Source of the DNA: JAWOJF01 sp046481785
GTDB taxonomy: Bacteria > Bacteroidota > Ignavibacteria > Ignavibacteriales > Ignavibacteriaceae
NCBI GenBank assembly: GCA_046481785.1
Contig: JAWOJF010000250.1
Coordinates: 1-10,893 of the forward strand
Length of the DNA: 10,893 nucleotides
Direction: 5' to 3'
Under the pieces are notes generated by a model. That model was not told the DNA's origin. It ran no database searches and saw only the letters and a list, made by a program, of their open reading frames with translations. Position numbers and translations under genes: made by a program. Below, piece after piece: positions 1 to 7,547 of the stretch. How positions within the stretch are numbered: position 1 is the first letter of the stretch; each line of letters begins with the position of its first letter.

Positions 1-1
1 T

Positions 2-1093
2 ACAGGCTTCCAGTGCTCTTCAACTGAGTTAACAAGCGCTAAGTTATACATACAGCAGAAAAATTATGATAAAGCATTAGAAGCGCTTAACAATGAAGTT
101 AGTAAAAATCCCCAAAGTGATGAGGGTTTTTATCTCCTGGGCGTAGTTTACGGTGAACAGGAAAAGTTTTCTGAAATGGTTGATGTTTTCAATAAATCAT
201 TAGCTGTTAGTAATAAGTTTGAAAAAGATATTAACGATACCAAAAGATACTATTGGGCTAATTTATTTAATAAGGGTGTAACCCTGTATCAGAGGGCAAC
301 AAGCTCTCAAAATCCCGATAGCAGTAAGGTGAATTATGATCTATCTATTACTGCATTTGATCATGCCATAGCCATTGAACCTGATTCTGCGGATGCATAC
401 AGGAACCTGGCGTTTGTTCAGATAAGCAGGGGGGAGTATGATAAAGCTATTGCACCTCTTGAAAAACTTATTACACTTAATACCGAACCGGAAGGATACC
501 GTTTCCTTGGCGAAATACTTTACAATAAGGGAATTGAAGCAAAAGCTCAGGACAGTGTAAAAGCCCAGGAGTATTTTAACAAGGCGATAACCGTTCTTGA
601 GCAGGGAAGAAAAGATAATCCTACTGACAGTGATATTCTCCTTCTTCTTTCAAATGCATATATTGGTGCTAATAAGTTAGATGTTGCAATTGATGCTTTT
701 AAAGCCGGTGTGGCAACTGAACCAGAAAATCAGTATTATCGCTATAACTATGGAGTTGTTTTACTGGGCTCGGGAAATTTTACCGAAGCAGAAGAACAGT
801 TTAAGAAGGCAGTGGAAATTGACCCGAATTATGATAAAGCTATTTATAATCTGGCTGTTACTTATGTAAGATGGGGAACAGCATTAAGCTTAGAGGCTGA
901 GGAAAAAGGAATTCAAAGTACTGAGCATAAAGCAAAATACGAACTGGCACTTCCTCATCTTGAAAAAATGACCCAGTTAAAACCCGATGATGCACAGGCA
1001 TGGGAACTGCTTGGAAGAGTTTACACTGTGCTTGGAATGGCAGATAAAGCTACTAATGCATTTGCCAAAGCCGATGAATTAAGAGGAAAATAA
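2..1093 (+). CDS. TPR-repeat lipoprotein, 5' end outside the window
   Basis: The frame is open from base 2, so the first in-frame ATG (176) is internal and the true start lies off the left edge. The first codons read TGFQCSST followed by a helix-rich region, which looks like the end of a lipoprotein signal peptide with the Cys at bases 14-16. The rest is tandem tetratricopeptide repeats (about seven or eight), seen in segments such as YDKALEAL, YDKAIAPLEKL, LDVAIDAFKAG, FTEAEEQFKKAVEIDPNY and ADKATNAFAKA. TPR arrays are protein-interaction scaffolds; with a lipid anchor this one probably sits in the periplasm or at the outer membrane. The specific partner cannot be read from sequence. The stop is six bases before the DUF3467 start, and the SD of that gene lies in the last codons here, so the two are probably co-translated. 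The repeats are confident; the anchor is likely but incomplete. Confidence 0.85.
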   Translation, partial: TGFQCSSTELTSAKLYIQQKNYDKALEALNNEVSKNPQSDEGFYLLGVVYGEQEKFSEMVDVFNKSLAVSNKFEKDINDTKRYYWANLFNKGVTLYQRATSSQNPDSSKVNYDLSITAFDHAIAIEPDSADAYRNLAFVQISRGEYDKAIAPLEKLITLNTEPEGYRFLGEILYNKGIEAKAQDSVKAQEYFNKAITVLEQGRKDNPTDSDILLLLSNAYIGANKLDVAIDAFKAGVATEPENQYYRYNYGVVLLGSGNFTEAEEQFKKAVEIDPNYDKAIYNLAVTYVRWGTALSLEAEEKGIQSTEHKAKYELALPHLEKMTQLKPDDAQAWELLGRVYTVLGMADKATNAFAKADELRGK

Positions 1094-1099
1094 TAAATT

Positions 1100-1423
1100 A
1101 TGAGTTCAAATCAACCGCAGGGACAACAAATAAATATTGAACTTGGTGAAAAGGAAGCTGAAGGGATTTATTCTAATCTGGCTATAATAACACATTCTCC
1201 GGCAGAATTTATTATAGACTTTACCAGGATTGTACCGGGTGTACCTAAAGCAAAGGTTCATGCAAGAATAATTACTACACCTCAGCATGCTAAGATGCTT
1301 CTAAAAGCGTTGAAAGAAAATATTGAAAAATACGAATCGAGGTTTGGTGAAATAAAAACTGAAGCTTCGGCTAACCAGCACTTCGGTTTTGTTCCTGTAA
1401 AAAAGGATGAAAAAGTAAACTAA
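1100..1423 (+). CDS. DUF3467 family protein
   Basis: A 107-residue soluble protein with no signal peptide or membrane segment. The core, from INIELGEKEAEGIYSNLA through EFIIDFTRIVPGVPKAKV to the helix around HAKMLLKALKENIEKYE, matches my memory of DUF3467, a short family of unknown function common in Bacteroidota-Chlorobi relatives and other bacteria. The fold appears to be a strand-rich N-terminal half followed by one amphipathic helix. The start is the ATG six bases after the TPR stop, with an AGAGGAAA Shine-Dalgarno in the final codons of that gene, so translation is probably coupled. A terminator follows immediately, making this the last gene of its transcript. No function should be assigned from sequence alone. 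Confidence 0.85.
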   Translation: MSSNQPQGQQINIELGEKEAEGIYSNLAIITHSPAEFIIDFTRIVPGVPKAKVHARIITTPQHAKMLLKALKENIEKYESRFGEIKTEASANQHFGFVPVKKDEKVN

Positions 1424-1428
1424 GCTTT

Positions 1429-1466
1429 AATGACCGGCTCTCCATTAGGGTGAGCCGGTCATTTTT
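1429..1466 (+). terminator. Rho-independent terminator after DUF3467, between convergent genes
   Basis: A perfect 12-bp stem, AATGACCGGCTC (1429-1440) with GAGCCGGTCATT (1452-1463), encloses an 11-base loop and runs into TTTTT at 1462-1466. It lies six bases after the DUF3467 stop and nine before the lptG stop on the other strand. On the minus strand the tail is only TAAAGCTTA, so it should work best for the plus-strand transcript but may also serve lptG. Confidence 0.9.
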
Positions 1467-1474
1467 ATGTAATA

Positions 1475-2557
1475 TTATTGCTTAACCCGGGGGAGATTAA
1501 CAATTGCTGCTGTAAGAAAAACTAAATTAGCAAACCATGCAGTTAGCAGCGGATCTAATGCCCCGTTTTTACCAAAAGCCTGACTTACCTTCATAAATAC
1601 GAGATAGAGAAAAGTTAAAAGAATTACTACTCCTACCTGAAGTGCCAGTCCTCCTTTTCTCCTGTTTGCAGATACCGGGAGACCAAACAAAATAATAACA
1701 ATGCTTGCCATAGGAAAGGAAAACCGTGAATAATATTCTATTAAGGAGCCGGTAGGATCATTACCGGCGCGTTCCTGTGAATTAATAAGCTCTTTTAATT
1801 CTCCCAGGTTCATCTCTTCCGGTTTCTGCTGTTTGGTATTTAAATCTGCGGCGGAAAATTTAAGGTAATTAACCGAAAGAGTATCAAAATACGTAGCTTT
1901 TTGATTATCCTGATTAAAAATTCTTTTTACACCTTTATTCATATGCCATGTACGTTTTAATGAATCATAATACATTGTTTCAGCATCAATTCTTGATATC
2001 ATTTGTGTTAAATCATTAGGGTCAAACTCCTGTAAGCTGATTCTGCTGGCACTATTCCTGGAGTTATCAAAAAATGAGATACTTACTATCCTTGTTCTTG
2101 TATCCTGGAAGAACAGGTTGCTTCCTGCAAAAGTAATTCCCCTGTTCAGATATTCCCGTTCAATGTTGATCTTGGTCCTGTTTGCCATAGGAACAAGGTA
2201 TCCGGAAAAATAAACTGAAAAGGCAGATATAAACAGAGAAGTGATAAGAAAAGGAGCCATAAACCGGTAAAGGCTTACTCCGCTGGCTTTTATTGCAGTT
2301 AGCTCACTAAGATTAGCAGCTTTTCCTACTGTAAATAATGCGGCAAAAAGTACCGAGACAGGAGTCATCAGCCTGATTATCTCAGGAGTAAAAACAAAAT
2401 AATAATGCAGAATCACATCTCCGGAAACATTCTGATCAATAAAATCATCAAGATTTTCCATCATATCAATTACAACAAAGATGAGCGTGAATGCAATAAT
2501 TCCAAAGAAAAGAGTTTGAAGGAATTGTTTAATTAAATACTTATCAAGTATTTTCAT
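1475..2557 (-). CDS. lptG: LptG-like permease of the LPS export ABC transporter (YjgP/YjgQ family)
   Basis: A 360-residue YjgP/YjgQ family protein. In the LptB2FG complex the two permeases extract lipopolysaccharide from the inner membrane and pass it to the LptC/LptA bridge. Three N-terminal membrane segments (about 11-32, 54-77, 99-121) precede a strand-rich periplasmic domain, and three more follow from about residue 280. The cytoplasmic segment around ELTAIKASGVSLYRFM (about 85-100) is the family's conserved coupling region, where the LptB ATPase is contacted. I chose the ATG at 2557 (MKILDKY) because AGGA lies about eight bases upstream; an in-frame ATG at 2578 would add seven basic residues (MKYRTKK) and lacks such a site. 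The gene overlaps the lptF stop by 14 bases, as expected for subunits made in equal amounts. Which paralogue is LptF and which LptG is inferred from order and length. Confidence 0.9.
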   Translation of the reverse strand: MKILDKYLIKQFLQTLFFGIIAFTLIFVVIDMMENLDDFIDQNVSGDVILHYYFVFTPEIIRLMTPVSVLFAALFTVGKAANLSELTAIKASGVSLYRFMAPFLITSLFISAFSVYFSGYLVPMANRTKINIEREYLNRGITFAGSNLFFQDTRTRIVSISFFDNSRNSASRISLQEFDPNDLTQMISRIDAETMYYDSLKRTWHMNKGVKRIFNQDNQKATYFDTLSVNYLKFSAADLNTKQQKPEEMNLGELKELINSQERAGNDPTGSLIEYYSRFSFPMASIVIILFGLPVSANRRKGGLALQVGVVILLTFLYLVFMKVSQAFGKNGALDPLLTAWFANLVFLTAAIVNLPRVKQ

Positions 2558-3923
2558 TTTCTTTGTCCTGTATTTCACGCCATTGTTTGGGCAGAAGCTT
2601 TTTTACAAAAGAAAATTCGAGTGTTATAGTTTCCTTTACAGTACGGAAAGTGAGAAAAACTCCGGCAACTCCCAAAAGAATATTAGCTGCCCACATACCA
2701 AGGAAAGGAGAAAGCATATTACGGTCTGCCAGTTTTTCACCCCCGATAAGGAAAGCCCAATAAATCAGAAAGAAGAACAAACTAATTCCGGCTGCTACTC
2801 CAAATCCCCCTTTTTTTGTCATCACTCCCAGGGGAGCGCCGATAAGGACAAAAATAAAACATGCCGCCGGCAGCGAATATTTTTTATGTACCTCAACCCA
2901 GTATTTGTTTATTTCACTTTGGGCATACTCTACACGTTTATAATTAGACATAATAATATTCCTGGCACCTCTTATTTTATCTAATGCACGAGCATATATA
3001 AGGTCTTTATTTTTAACCTGATTTTCATCAACAGGGGGTAAAGGAATAAGTGTATCAATATACATAAAGCGGTTTACTTCTTTCTGCATAAGACCAACAT
3101 ATTCATCTCTTTTTACTTTAAGACTGTCTATAATTACCAGCATATCACGGGTACTCAATTCCCGGTCACCTCTTGGCCCTCCCGGCCCTGTCTGCTGAAA
3201 ACTGAACTGTTCTGCATTCATTGAAATACGATGTTTTTGAAATTCCAGCTTTCTATATAAACTTGTTTCACCAGATTCAGATTCATGTATTTCACCATTC
3301 TGCAGATCCATAATAAGTTTTGTCTGATCTTTTGAAAAAAATAACCTTCCTTTTTCTGCAGTAACAACATTAACCTTAACGGGATTAGTGTAATCATAGA
3401 TAGTTAAATTAGTCAGTTCATTACTGTTCTGATCAATAGCTCTTACGAGTATTGCATAATTAGCCACTTCCTGGGAAAATATCCCCGGTTCAAGGGATAG
3501 TGTCGGTTTTTTCCTGGAGATATCCTGCATTAAATTTTTTGCCTGGTGATTTGCATCGGGAAGTACATCATTATTAAAAAGTATTAACAGGAAACCGACT
3601 ATAACACTTGCGGAAAGAGGAGCAAGCATCATCCTGTAAAGGCTGATGCCGGATGATTTTAATATTGTAATTTCATTATTCTGCGACATGGTGCCGAAAG
3701 CCATAAGCGCAGCCACAAGGCTCGCCATCGGAACTACAAGAACAACCATCCATGCCAGGTTGTATATTATCAGTTGTATAACAACAAATGTATCCAGCCC
3801 TTTTCCAACAAGCCTGTCTGCAAATTTCATCAGGAACTGCAGAAGAAAGATGCATATTAGTGTTAATACCGAAAAAGCGAAAGGGGCAAGATGGTTTCTT
3901 AATATGTATCTGTGTAAAATCAT
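2544..3923 (-). CDS. lptF: LptF-like permease of the LPS export ABC transporter, long form
   Basis: A 459-residue YjgP/YjgQ permease, partner of the downstream LptG-like protein. Membrane segments lie at about 13-34, 52-76 and 100-117, and three more between about 352 and 428. The coupling helix reads NNEITILKSSGISLYRMM (83-100). It is about 90 residues longer than the roughly 366 of the E. coli protein. Most of the excess is a charged, helix-rich stretch at about 258-345, between the periplasmic domain and the fourth membrane segment, plus a 30-residue basic tail. The start at 3923 gives a sensible N-terminus (MILHRYILRNHLAPF), but no clear SD precedes it. The 88 bases to the next gene are shared with the divergent lipoprotein gene at 4012 and must hold promoters for both; I could not pick a convincing one. 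Membership of the LptF/LptG family is secure. Confidence 0.9.
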   Translation of the reverse strand: MILHRYILRNHLAPFAFSVLTLICIFLLQFLMKFADRLVGKGLDTFVVIQLIIYNLAWMVVLVVPMASLVAALMAFGTMSQNNEITILKSSGISLYRMMLAPLSASVIVGFLLILFNNDVLPDANHQAKNLMQDISRKKPTLSLEPGIFSQEVANYAILVRAIDQNSNELTNLTIYDYTNPVKVNVVTAEKGRLFFSKDQTKLIMDLQNGEIHESESGETSLYRKLEFQKHRISMNAEQFSFQQTGPGGPRGDRELSTRDMLVIIDSLKVKRDEYVGLMQKEVNRFMYIDTLIPLPPVDENQVKNKDLIYARALDKIRGARNIIMSNYKRVEYAQSEINKYWVEVHKKYSLPAACFIFVLIGAPLGVMTKKGGFGVAAGISLFFFLIYWAFLIGGEKLADRNMLSPFLGMWAANILLGVAGVFLTFRTVKETITLEFSFVKKLLPKQWREIQDKENENT

Positions 3924-4011
3924 ACTATCAATATATAAAAGCCTAAAAAGTTTCCCAAATTACTATTCCCCTGTATATTCCTGCAATTATTATTATATTT
4001 CACAATTAACT

Positions 4012-5058
4012 ATGATTATATATAAATCAATAATATTACAACGGTCAGTTTTTTTCTGCCTGCTATTTGCATTTTTATCGTGTAACTCCTCTTTTAATAA
4101 TGATAATGATGAAAATTTCAGATTGGAAAAAGATAAAAATTTTCCTCAATGGCTGTCTGTTAACGGTGTTACAGTAAGTCAAACCTCCGGTATTGCCTTC
4201 ATTGAAACAGATTCATCAGGAAATAAAATTTTTTTGATGGCGGATGATATAGGTGCTGTAAACCGTATTGTTATAAATGATACATCTATTGTAAGTATTA
4301 ATAATATCTTTCTTTCAGAAAATGTAAGAGAAAGTTTAGCCCGTTTTTCAAAGCTTGATTTTGAAGAAATACTTTATGATAAATATACCGGATCAGTTTA
4401 TATATTTATAGAAGGAAATATGCCTGATCCTATAGAAAATTCGGGAATATTTAAACTTAACTTTGCCGGAAATAACATATATTCAGATACTATTTCTTCA
4501 GTTGAAGAACTAAATATAACACCCCGGTCCCTTTTCCGGATGTACCTGGGAGATAATGTAGGATACGAAGGCATGGCAGCAGATGAAAATTATTTTTATC
4601 TTGGGCTTGAAGGATTTCCGGAAAACAATATCTTTGCAGACAGTACAGTTTTATTTGTTGTTGATAAATCAAGTTTGAAAATTGTAAAGGAAATTAATAC
4701 AAAAGCTTTAGGCATATATACAATCTGTGGTTTGTATTCAGATAAAAACAGGTCTGTGTATGGCGTAGACAGAAATAATAAAAAAGTATTTCACCTGGTG
4801 CTGGATGAGAAGTTAAATGTAACATCGGATGCCCTGACTGATATTACAACAGGAATTCCAGGTTATCCTTCTTTGGATTATGTTGCTTCGTTTGAATCAA
4901 TTACTATGGATGATGATAAAGCACTATATCTTATTGTTGACCCGTGGAAGCGTTATTATATACCTCCGGATGAGGTTCTAAAACAACTGGATGAAAAAAC
5001 TATAAACAATTTTAAGAAGTATATTCCGGTTATATATAAATATAAATTAATAAACTAA
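4012..5058 (+). CDS. Secreted lipoprotein, phytase-like / SdiA-regulated-like beta-propeller candidate
   Basis: A 348-residue protein starting at the ATG at 4012. The frame is open further left, but that part is antisense to lptF and carries no signal peptide. A hydrophobic N-terminus (residues 11-23) ends at FLSC, so Cys24 is the probable lipid attachment site, followed by an Asn/Asp-rich linker. The body has repeated short strands such as SGIAFIETD, GSVYIFIEG, YFYLGLEG and ALYLIVDPWKR, and the motif VGYEGMAADENYFYLGLEG resembles the EG-x-A-x-D signature of phytase-like esterase and SdiA-regulated beta-propellers. That family link is from memory and tentative. It has weak ribosome-binding signals itself, but its stop lies inside the SD of the downstream dipeptidase, so the pair is probably one operon. 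Being lipoprotein and enzyme, they must act in different compartments. No substrate can be named. Confidence 0.75.
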   Translation: MIIYKSIILQRSVFFCLLFAFLSCNSSFNNDNDENFRLEKDKNFPQWLSVNGVTVSQTSGIAFIETDSSGNKIFLMADDIGAVNRIVINDTSIVSINNIFLSENVRESLARFSKLDFEEILYDKYTGSVYIFIEGNMPDPIENSGIFKLNFAGNNIYSDTISSVEELNITPRSLFRMYLGDNVGYEGMAADENYFYLGLEGFPENNIFADSTVLFVVDKSSLKIVKEINTKALGIYTICGLYSDKNRSVYGVDRNNKKVFHLVLDEKLNVTSDALTDITTGIPGYPSLDYVASFESITMDDDKALYLIVDPWKRYYIPPDEVLKQLDEKTINNFKKYIPVIYKYKLIN

Positions 5059-5063
5059 AGGAG
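5057..5063 (+). promoter_or_regulatory. Shine-Dalgarno AAAGGAG that fixes the TTG start of the dipeptidase
   Basis: AAAGGAG sits seven bases before TTG at 5071 and overlaps the TAA stop of the upstream lipoprotein gene. No ATG lies at a suitable spacing, and the TTG gives a protein of normal family length with the expected N-terminus. It also suggests translational coupling of the two genes. Confidence 0.8.
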
Positions 5064-5070
5064 ATTCATT

Positions 5071-6435
5071 TTGCAGGAAGTTATTAATTACATACAGTTA
5101 AACGGGGACAGCTATGTTGAAGAATTAAAAGAGTTCCTGAGAATTCCAAGCATAAGCACACTTCCGGAAAATAAAGATGATATAAACAGGTGCGCTGCTT
5201 TTGTAGCTGATAAACTTAAATCGGCAGGAATGAGCAGGGTAGAGATATTTAAAACAGAAGGGCACCCCATTGTATATGGCGAATGGCTGGGGGCACCGGG
5301 TAAACCAACCGTGCTGATATACGGGCATTATGATGTACAACCCGTTGATCCTGTTGAGTTGTGGGATAGCCCTCCTTTTGAACCTGTTATTAAAGATGGT
5401 AAAATATATGCAAGAGGAGCAACTGATGATAAGGGGCAGGTGTTTATGCATATTAAAAGTACAGAAGCATTCTTTAAGACAATGGGCAGTCTTCCTGTAA
5501 ATATTAAATTTTTAATTGAAGGGGAAGAAGAGATAGGCAGTGCTAATCTTGAGCTGTTTATTGGGAACAATACTGATCTTTTAAAATGTAATGCTGTCCT
5601 TGTATCTGATACAGCATTGTATGCCCCTGGTCTGCCAACTCTTACGTATGGTTTGCGTGGTTTAAGCTATATGGAAGTTGAGGTAGTTGGCCCTAACCGT
5701 GATTTACACTCCGGCAGTTTCGGCGGTTCAGTTGCTAATCCTATTAACATCTTAGCAGAAATTATTGCAAAGCTGCAGGATAAAGATGGAAGGATCCGAA
5801 TACCCGGTTTTTATGATGATGTATTAAAACTTACTAAAAAAGAACGTGATAATTTTAAAGTGTTAAAGTTCTCGGATAAAAAATTTGCTAAAGATCTTGG
5901 TGTAGGTGAATTAAAGGGGGAAAAAGGGTTTACTACTTTGGAAAGATTATGGGCAAGGCCTACACTTGATTGTAACGGTATTATAGGCGGCTTCACAGGT
6001 AAAGGAGCTAAAACTGTTATCCCTTCTACAGCCACGGCAAAAATAAGCATGAGGCTTGTTCCTAATCAGGACCCTAAGAAAATCGCAAGATTGTTTGAGA
6101 AGTATATTAAGAAAATTGCTCCTAAATCTGTAAAAGTAACTGTACGTGATTTGCATGGTGCAATTGCCAGTTTAACCCCGCTTAGTGATAAAGCAACAAT
6201 TGCAGCAGCTAAGGCAATGGAAAAAGCATTTGGTAAAAAAACTGTTTATGTACGCGAAGGTGGTTCGGTGCCTATTGTTGCAGTATTTGCTAAAGTTCTA
6301 AAAGCCCCAACTGTGTTAATGGGACTGGGATTAAACTCCGAAAATCTTCATTCTCCAAACGAGCATTTTAATTTGAATCATTTTAATTTGGGAATAAAAA
6401 GCTCAGCGTATTTTATGAATGAGTTTGCTGACTGA
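5071..6435 (+). CDS. M20 family zinc dipeptidase
   Basis: A 454-residue cytosolic metallopeptidase of the M20 dipeptidase group (CNDP2/carnosinase-like), which hydrolyses dipeptides with two bridged metal ions. The hallmark residues are present in order: GHYDVQ with His86 and Asp88, ATDDKG with Asp119 as bridging ligand, EGEEEIGS with the general-base and metal Glu pair near 152-154, VSDTALY with Asp180, and RDLHSG with His213, which in related dimers reaches the partner's active site. The C-terminal metal His is in ENLHSPNEHF near residue 430. The lid/dimerisation domain spans roughly 195-375. Length is typical of the family. There is no signal peptide. The start is TTG behind a strong SD. 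A terminator 25 bases after the stop ends the transcript. The catalytic set looks intact; the exact substrate is unknown. Confidence 0.92.
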   Translation: MQEVINYIQLNGDSYVEELKEFLRIPSISTLPENKDDINRCAAFVADKLKSAGMSRVEIFKTEGHPIVYGEWLGAPGKPTVLIYGHYDVQPVDPVELWDSPPFEPVIKDGKIYARGATDDKGQVFMHIKSTEAFFKTMGSLPVNIKFLIEGEEEIGSANLELFIGNNTDLLKCNAVLVSDTALYAPGLPTLTYGLRGLSYMEVEVVGPNRDLHSGSFGGSVANPINILAEIIAKLQDKDGRIRIPGFYDDVLKLTKKERDNFKVLKFSDKKFAKDLGVGELKGEKGFTTLERLWARPTLDCNGIIGGFTGKGAKTVIPSTATAKISMRLVPNQDPKKIARLFEKYIKKIAPKSVKVTVRDLHGAIASLTPLSDKATIAAAKAMEKAFGKKTVYVREGGSVPIVAVFAKVLKAPTVLMGLGLNSENLHSPNEHFNLNHFNLGIKSSAYFMNEFAD

Positions 6436-6459
6436 TTGTTTCATTATAAGACGAATGTT

Positions 6460-6501
6460 AAAAAAGGGGCATAAGTTTAATTGATTTATGCTTCTTTTTT
6501 T
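6460..6501 (+). terminator. Rho-independent terminator after the dipeptidase
   Basis: AAAAAAGGGGCATAA (6460-6474) pairs with TTATGCTTCTTTTTT (6486-6500) using two G-U pairs, with an 11-base loop. The uninterrupted GC-containing part is GCATAA/TTATGC, and the T-tract runs over 6495-6501. The A-tract on the left makes it plausible in both directions. Confidence 0.75.
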
Positions 6502-6528
6502 GAAAAAATACCTCAAAACCTTTATAAT
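6500..6528 (+). promoter_or_regulatory. Sigma70-like promoter for the lipoprotein gene at 6587
   Basis: TTGAAA (6500-6505) and TATAAT (6523-6528) are separated by exactly 17 bases: five of six and six of six consensus positions. The expected start near 6535 leaves a leader of about 50 bases before the ATG at 6587. It begins where the dipeptidase terminator ends, so the two transcripts are cleanly separated. Confidence 0.65.
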
Positions 6529-6586
6529 ATCCGCTAATTACACAGGCACAGTAATTGTTTAGTTTTAAGAGATAAATACTGATTTT

Positions 6587-7438
6587 ATGAAAAAAATAAT
6601 TACTTATATATTTATACTTATACTGGCAGCAGTTTTTGTTTCATGCGGCGATGATGATTCTTCATCTGAAGTTGGCGGCGGTGAAGATGTTGCTTATTCT
6701 CCCGAAAGAGACGAGGAAATACAACGCTATAACCTGGAACAGGCAAGGATACTGTCAGTTGAAAGATCACCCTGCGATACTCTTTCTCTTGTGGAATACG
6801 TTATTGATAATTATCCGGCCGGTACTTATTTAGTCGATTTTGACAAGACTTTTACACTTAACATTCCAAAACCCGCCGTATATTATTACAGCAGCGGGGA
6901 AAATTACATTTTTGGAATTATTGTTAAATCCGGGGCTGACCACAGATTAGTTGAAGCTAAAAACGTTGTGGGTTATGATCAGAGTTTTATTGACCTTGAT
7001 AGTACAGAATTAGGAACTGCATTTTTCTATTTAGTTTTGTTTAAATGCAAGGATGAGCAGTTATCTGTAGTTTGGGAAGCACCTATTCCTAATCACGGCG
7101 GGTTTAACCGGTTTTTTATGGAAACCTGGATTGTTAATAAGACAACCTATATCAGGTGTAATTTTCACGATGCACGGGGAATAGGCCATATTGATTACAA
7201 TTACTTTTTTATCAATGGTATTGAGCAGCAGCCCCATTTTCTTATGACATATGAAGGAATTAATTATAAACGTACTATCGGCAATGTTAATAAGGATAAG
7301 TACCCCGATTATTATGAGTATCTTTATTATGATCTTGGTGACAGGGTTTATGTGGCTGATTCAATTGCCTTTGTTTGGGATATAAAAGACAGTGTTTATG
7401 TTAACACCCGGAACAGGCGCCAGACTCGTCCTTATTGA
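6587..7438 (+). CDS. Lipoprotein of unknown function
   Basis: A 283-residue protein with a classical export signal: MKK, a hydrophobic stretch (5-18) and FVSC with Cys20 as the probable lipidated residue. An acidic, Gly/Ser-rich linker (GDDDSSSEVGGGED) follows. I do not recognise the mature domain. It is rich in aromatic residues and short strands. Near residues 230-250, the segment GNVNKDKYPDYYEYLYYD resembles the D-x-N-x-D-x-x-x-D calcium loop of FG-GAP repeats, without proof of a whole repeat. It has its own promoter, a weak ribosome-binding region, and stands alone: terminator on the left, more than 100 non-coding bases on the right. Likely periplasmic or outer-membrane anchored. An Asn-Asp-type metal loop is the only functional hint. 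Confidence 0.8.
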   Translation: MKKIITYIFILILAAVFVSCGDDDSSSEVGGGEDVAYSPERDEEIQRYNLEQARILSVERSPCDTLSLVEYVIDNYPAGTYLVDFDKTFTLNIPKPAVYYYSSGENYIFGIIVKSGADHRLVEAKNVVGYDQSFIDLDSTELGTAFFYLVLFKCKDEQLSVVWEAPIPNHGGFNRFFMETWIVNKTTYIRCNFHDARGIGHIDYNYFFINGIEQQPHFLMTYEGINYKRTIGNVNKDKYPDYYEYLYYDLGDRVYVADSIAFVWDIKDSVYVNTRNRRQTRPY

Positions 7439-7496
7439 TTTTTTTTTGTATCTTACCTGCCTTAATTAAATAATAATTGGTTTTTATTTGAATGAG

Positions 7497-7521
7497 AATA
7501 TCCTGCTGCATGAAGGATATT
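7497..7521 (+). terminator. 8-bp hairpin with T-rich tail upstream of ygfZ
   Basis: AATATCCT (7497-7504) pairs perfectly with AGGATATT (7514-7521) around a nine-base loop, and is followed by a T/A-rich run. It could end the lipoprotein transcript or be a leader hairpin of ygfZ; the stem is short and AT-rich, so its function is uncertain. Confidence 0.35.
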
Positions 7522-7547
7522 TTATTTATATTTTATTTAGGAGTATA

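Noticed and set aside
2563..2984. Plus-strand open frames inside lptF
   Set aside because: Shadows of the minus-strand lptF coding sequence with no domain content.
3646..4011. In-frame open extension upstream of the lipoprotein at 4012
   Set aside because: It is antisense to the secure lptF gene, has no family features, and the ATG at 4012 begins a proper signal peptide.
7488..7547. Earlier ATG for ygfZ
   Set aside because: There is no ribosome site, the added residues are unlike the family, and AGGAG stands just before 7548.
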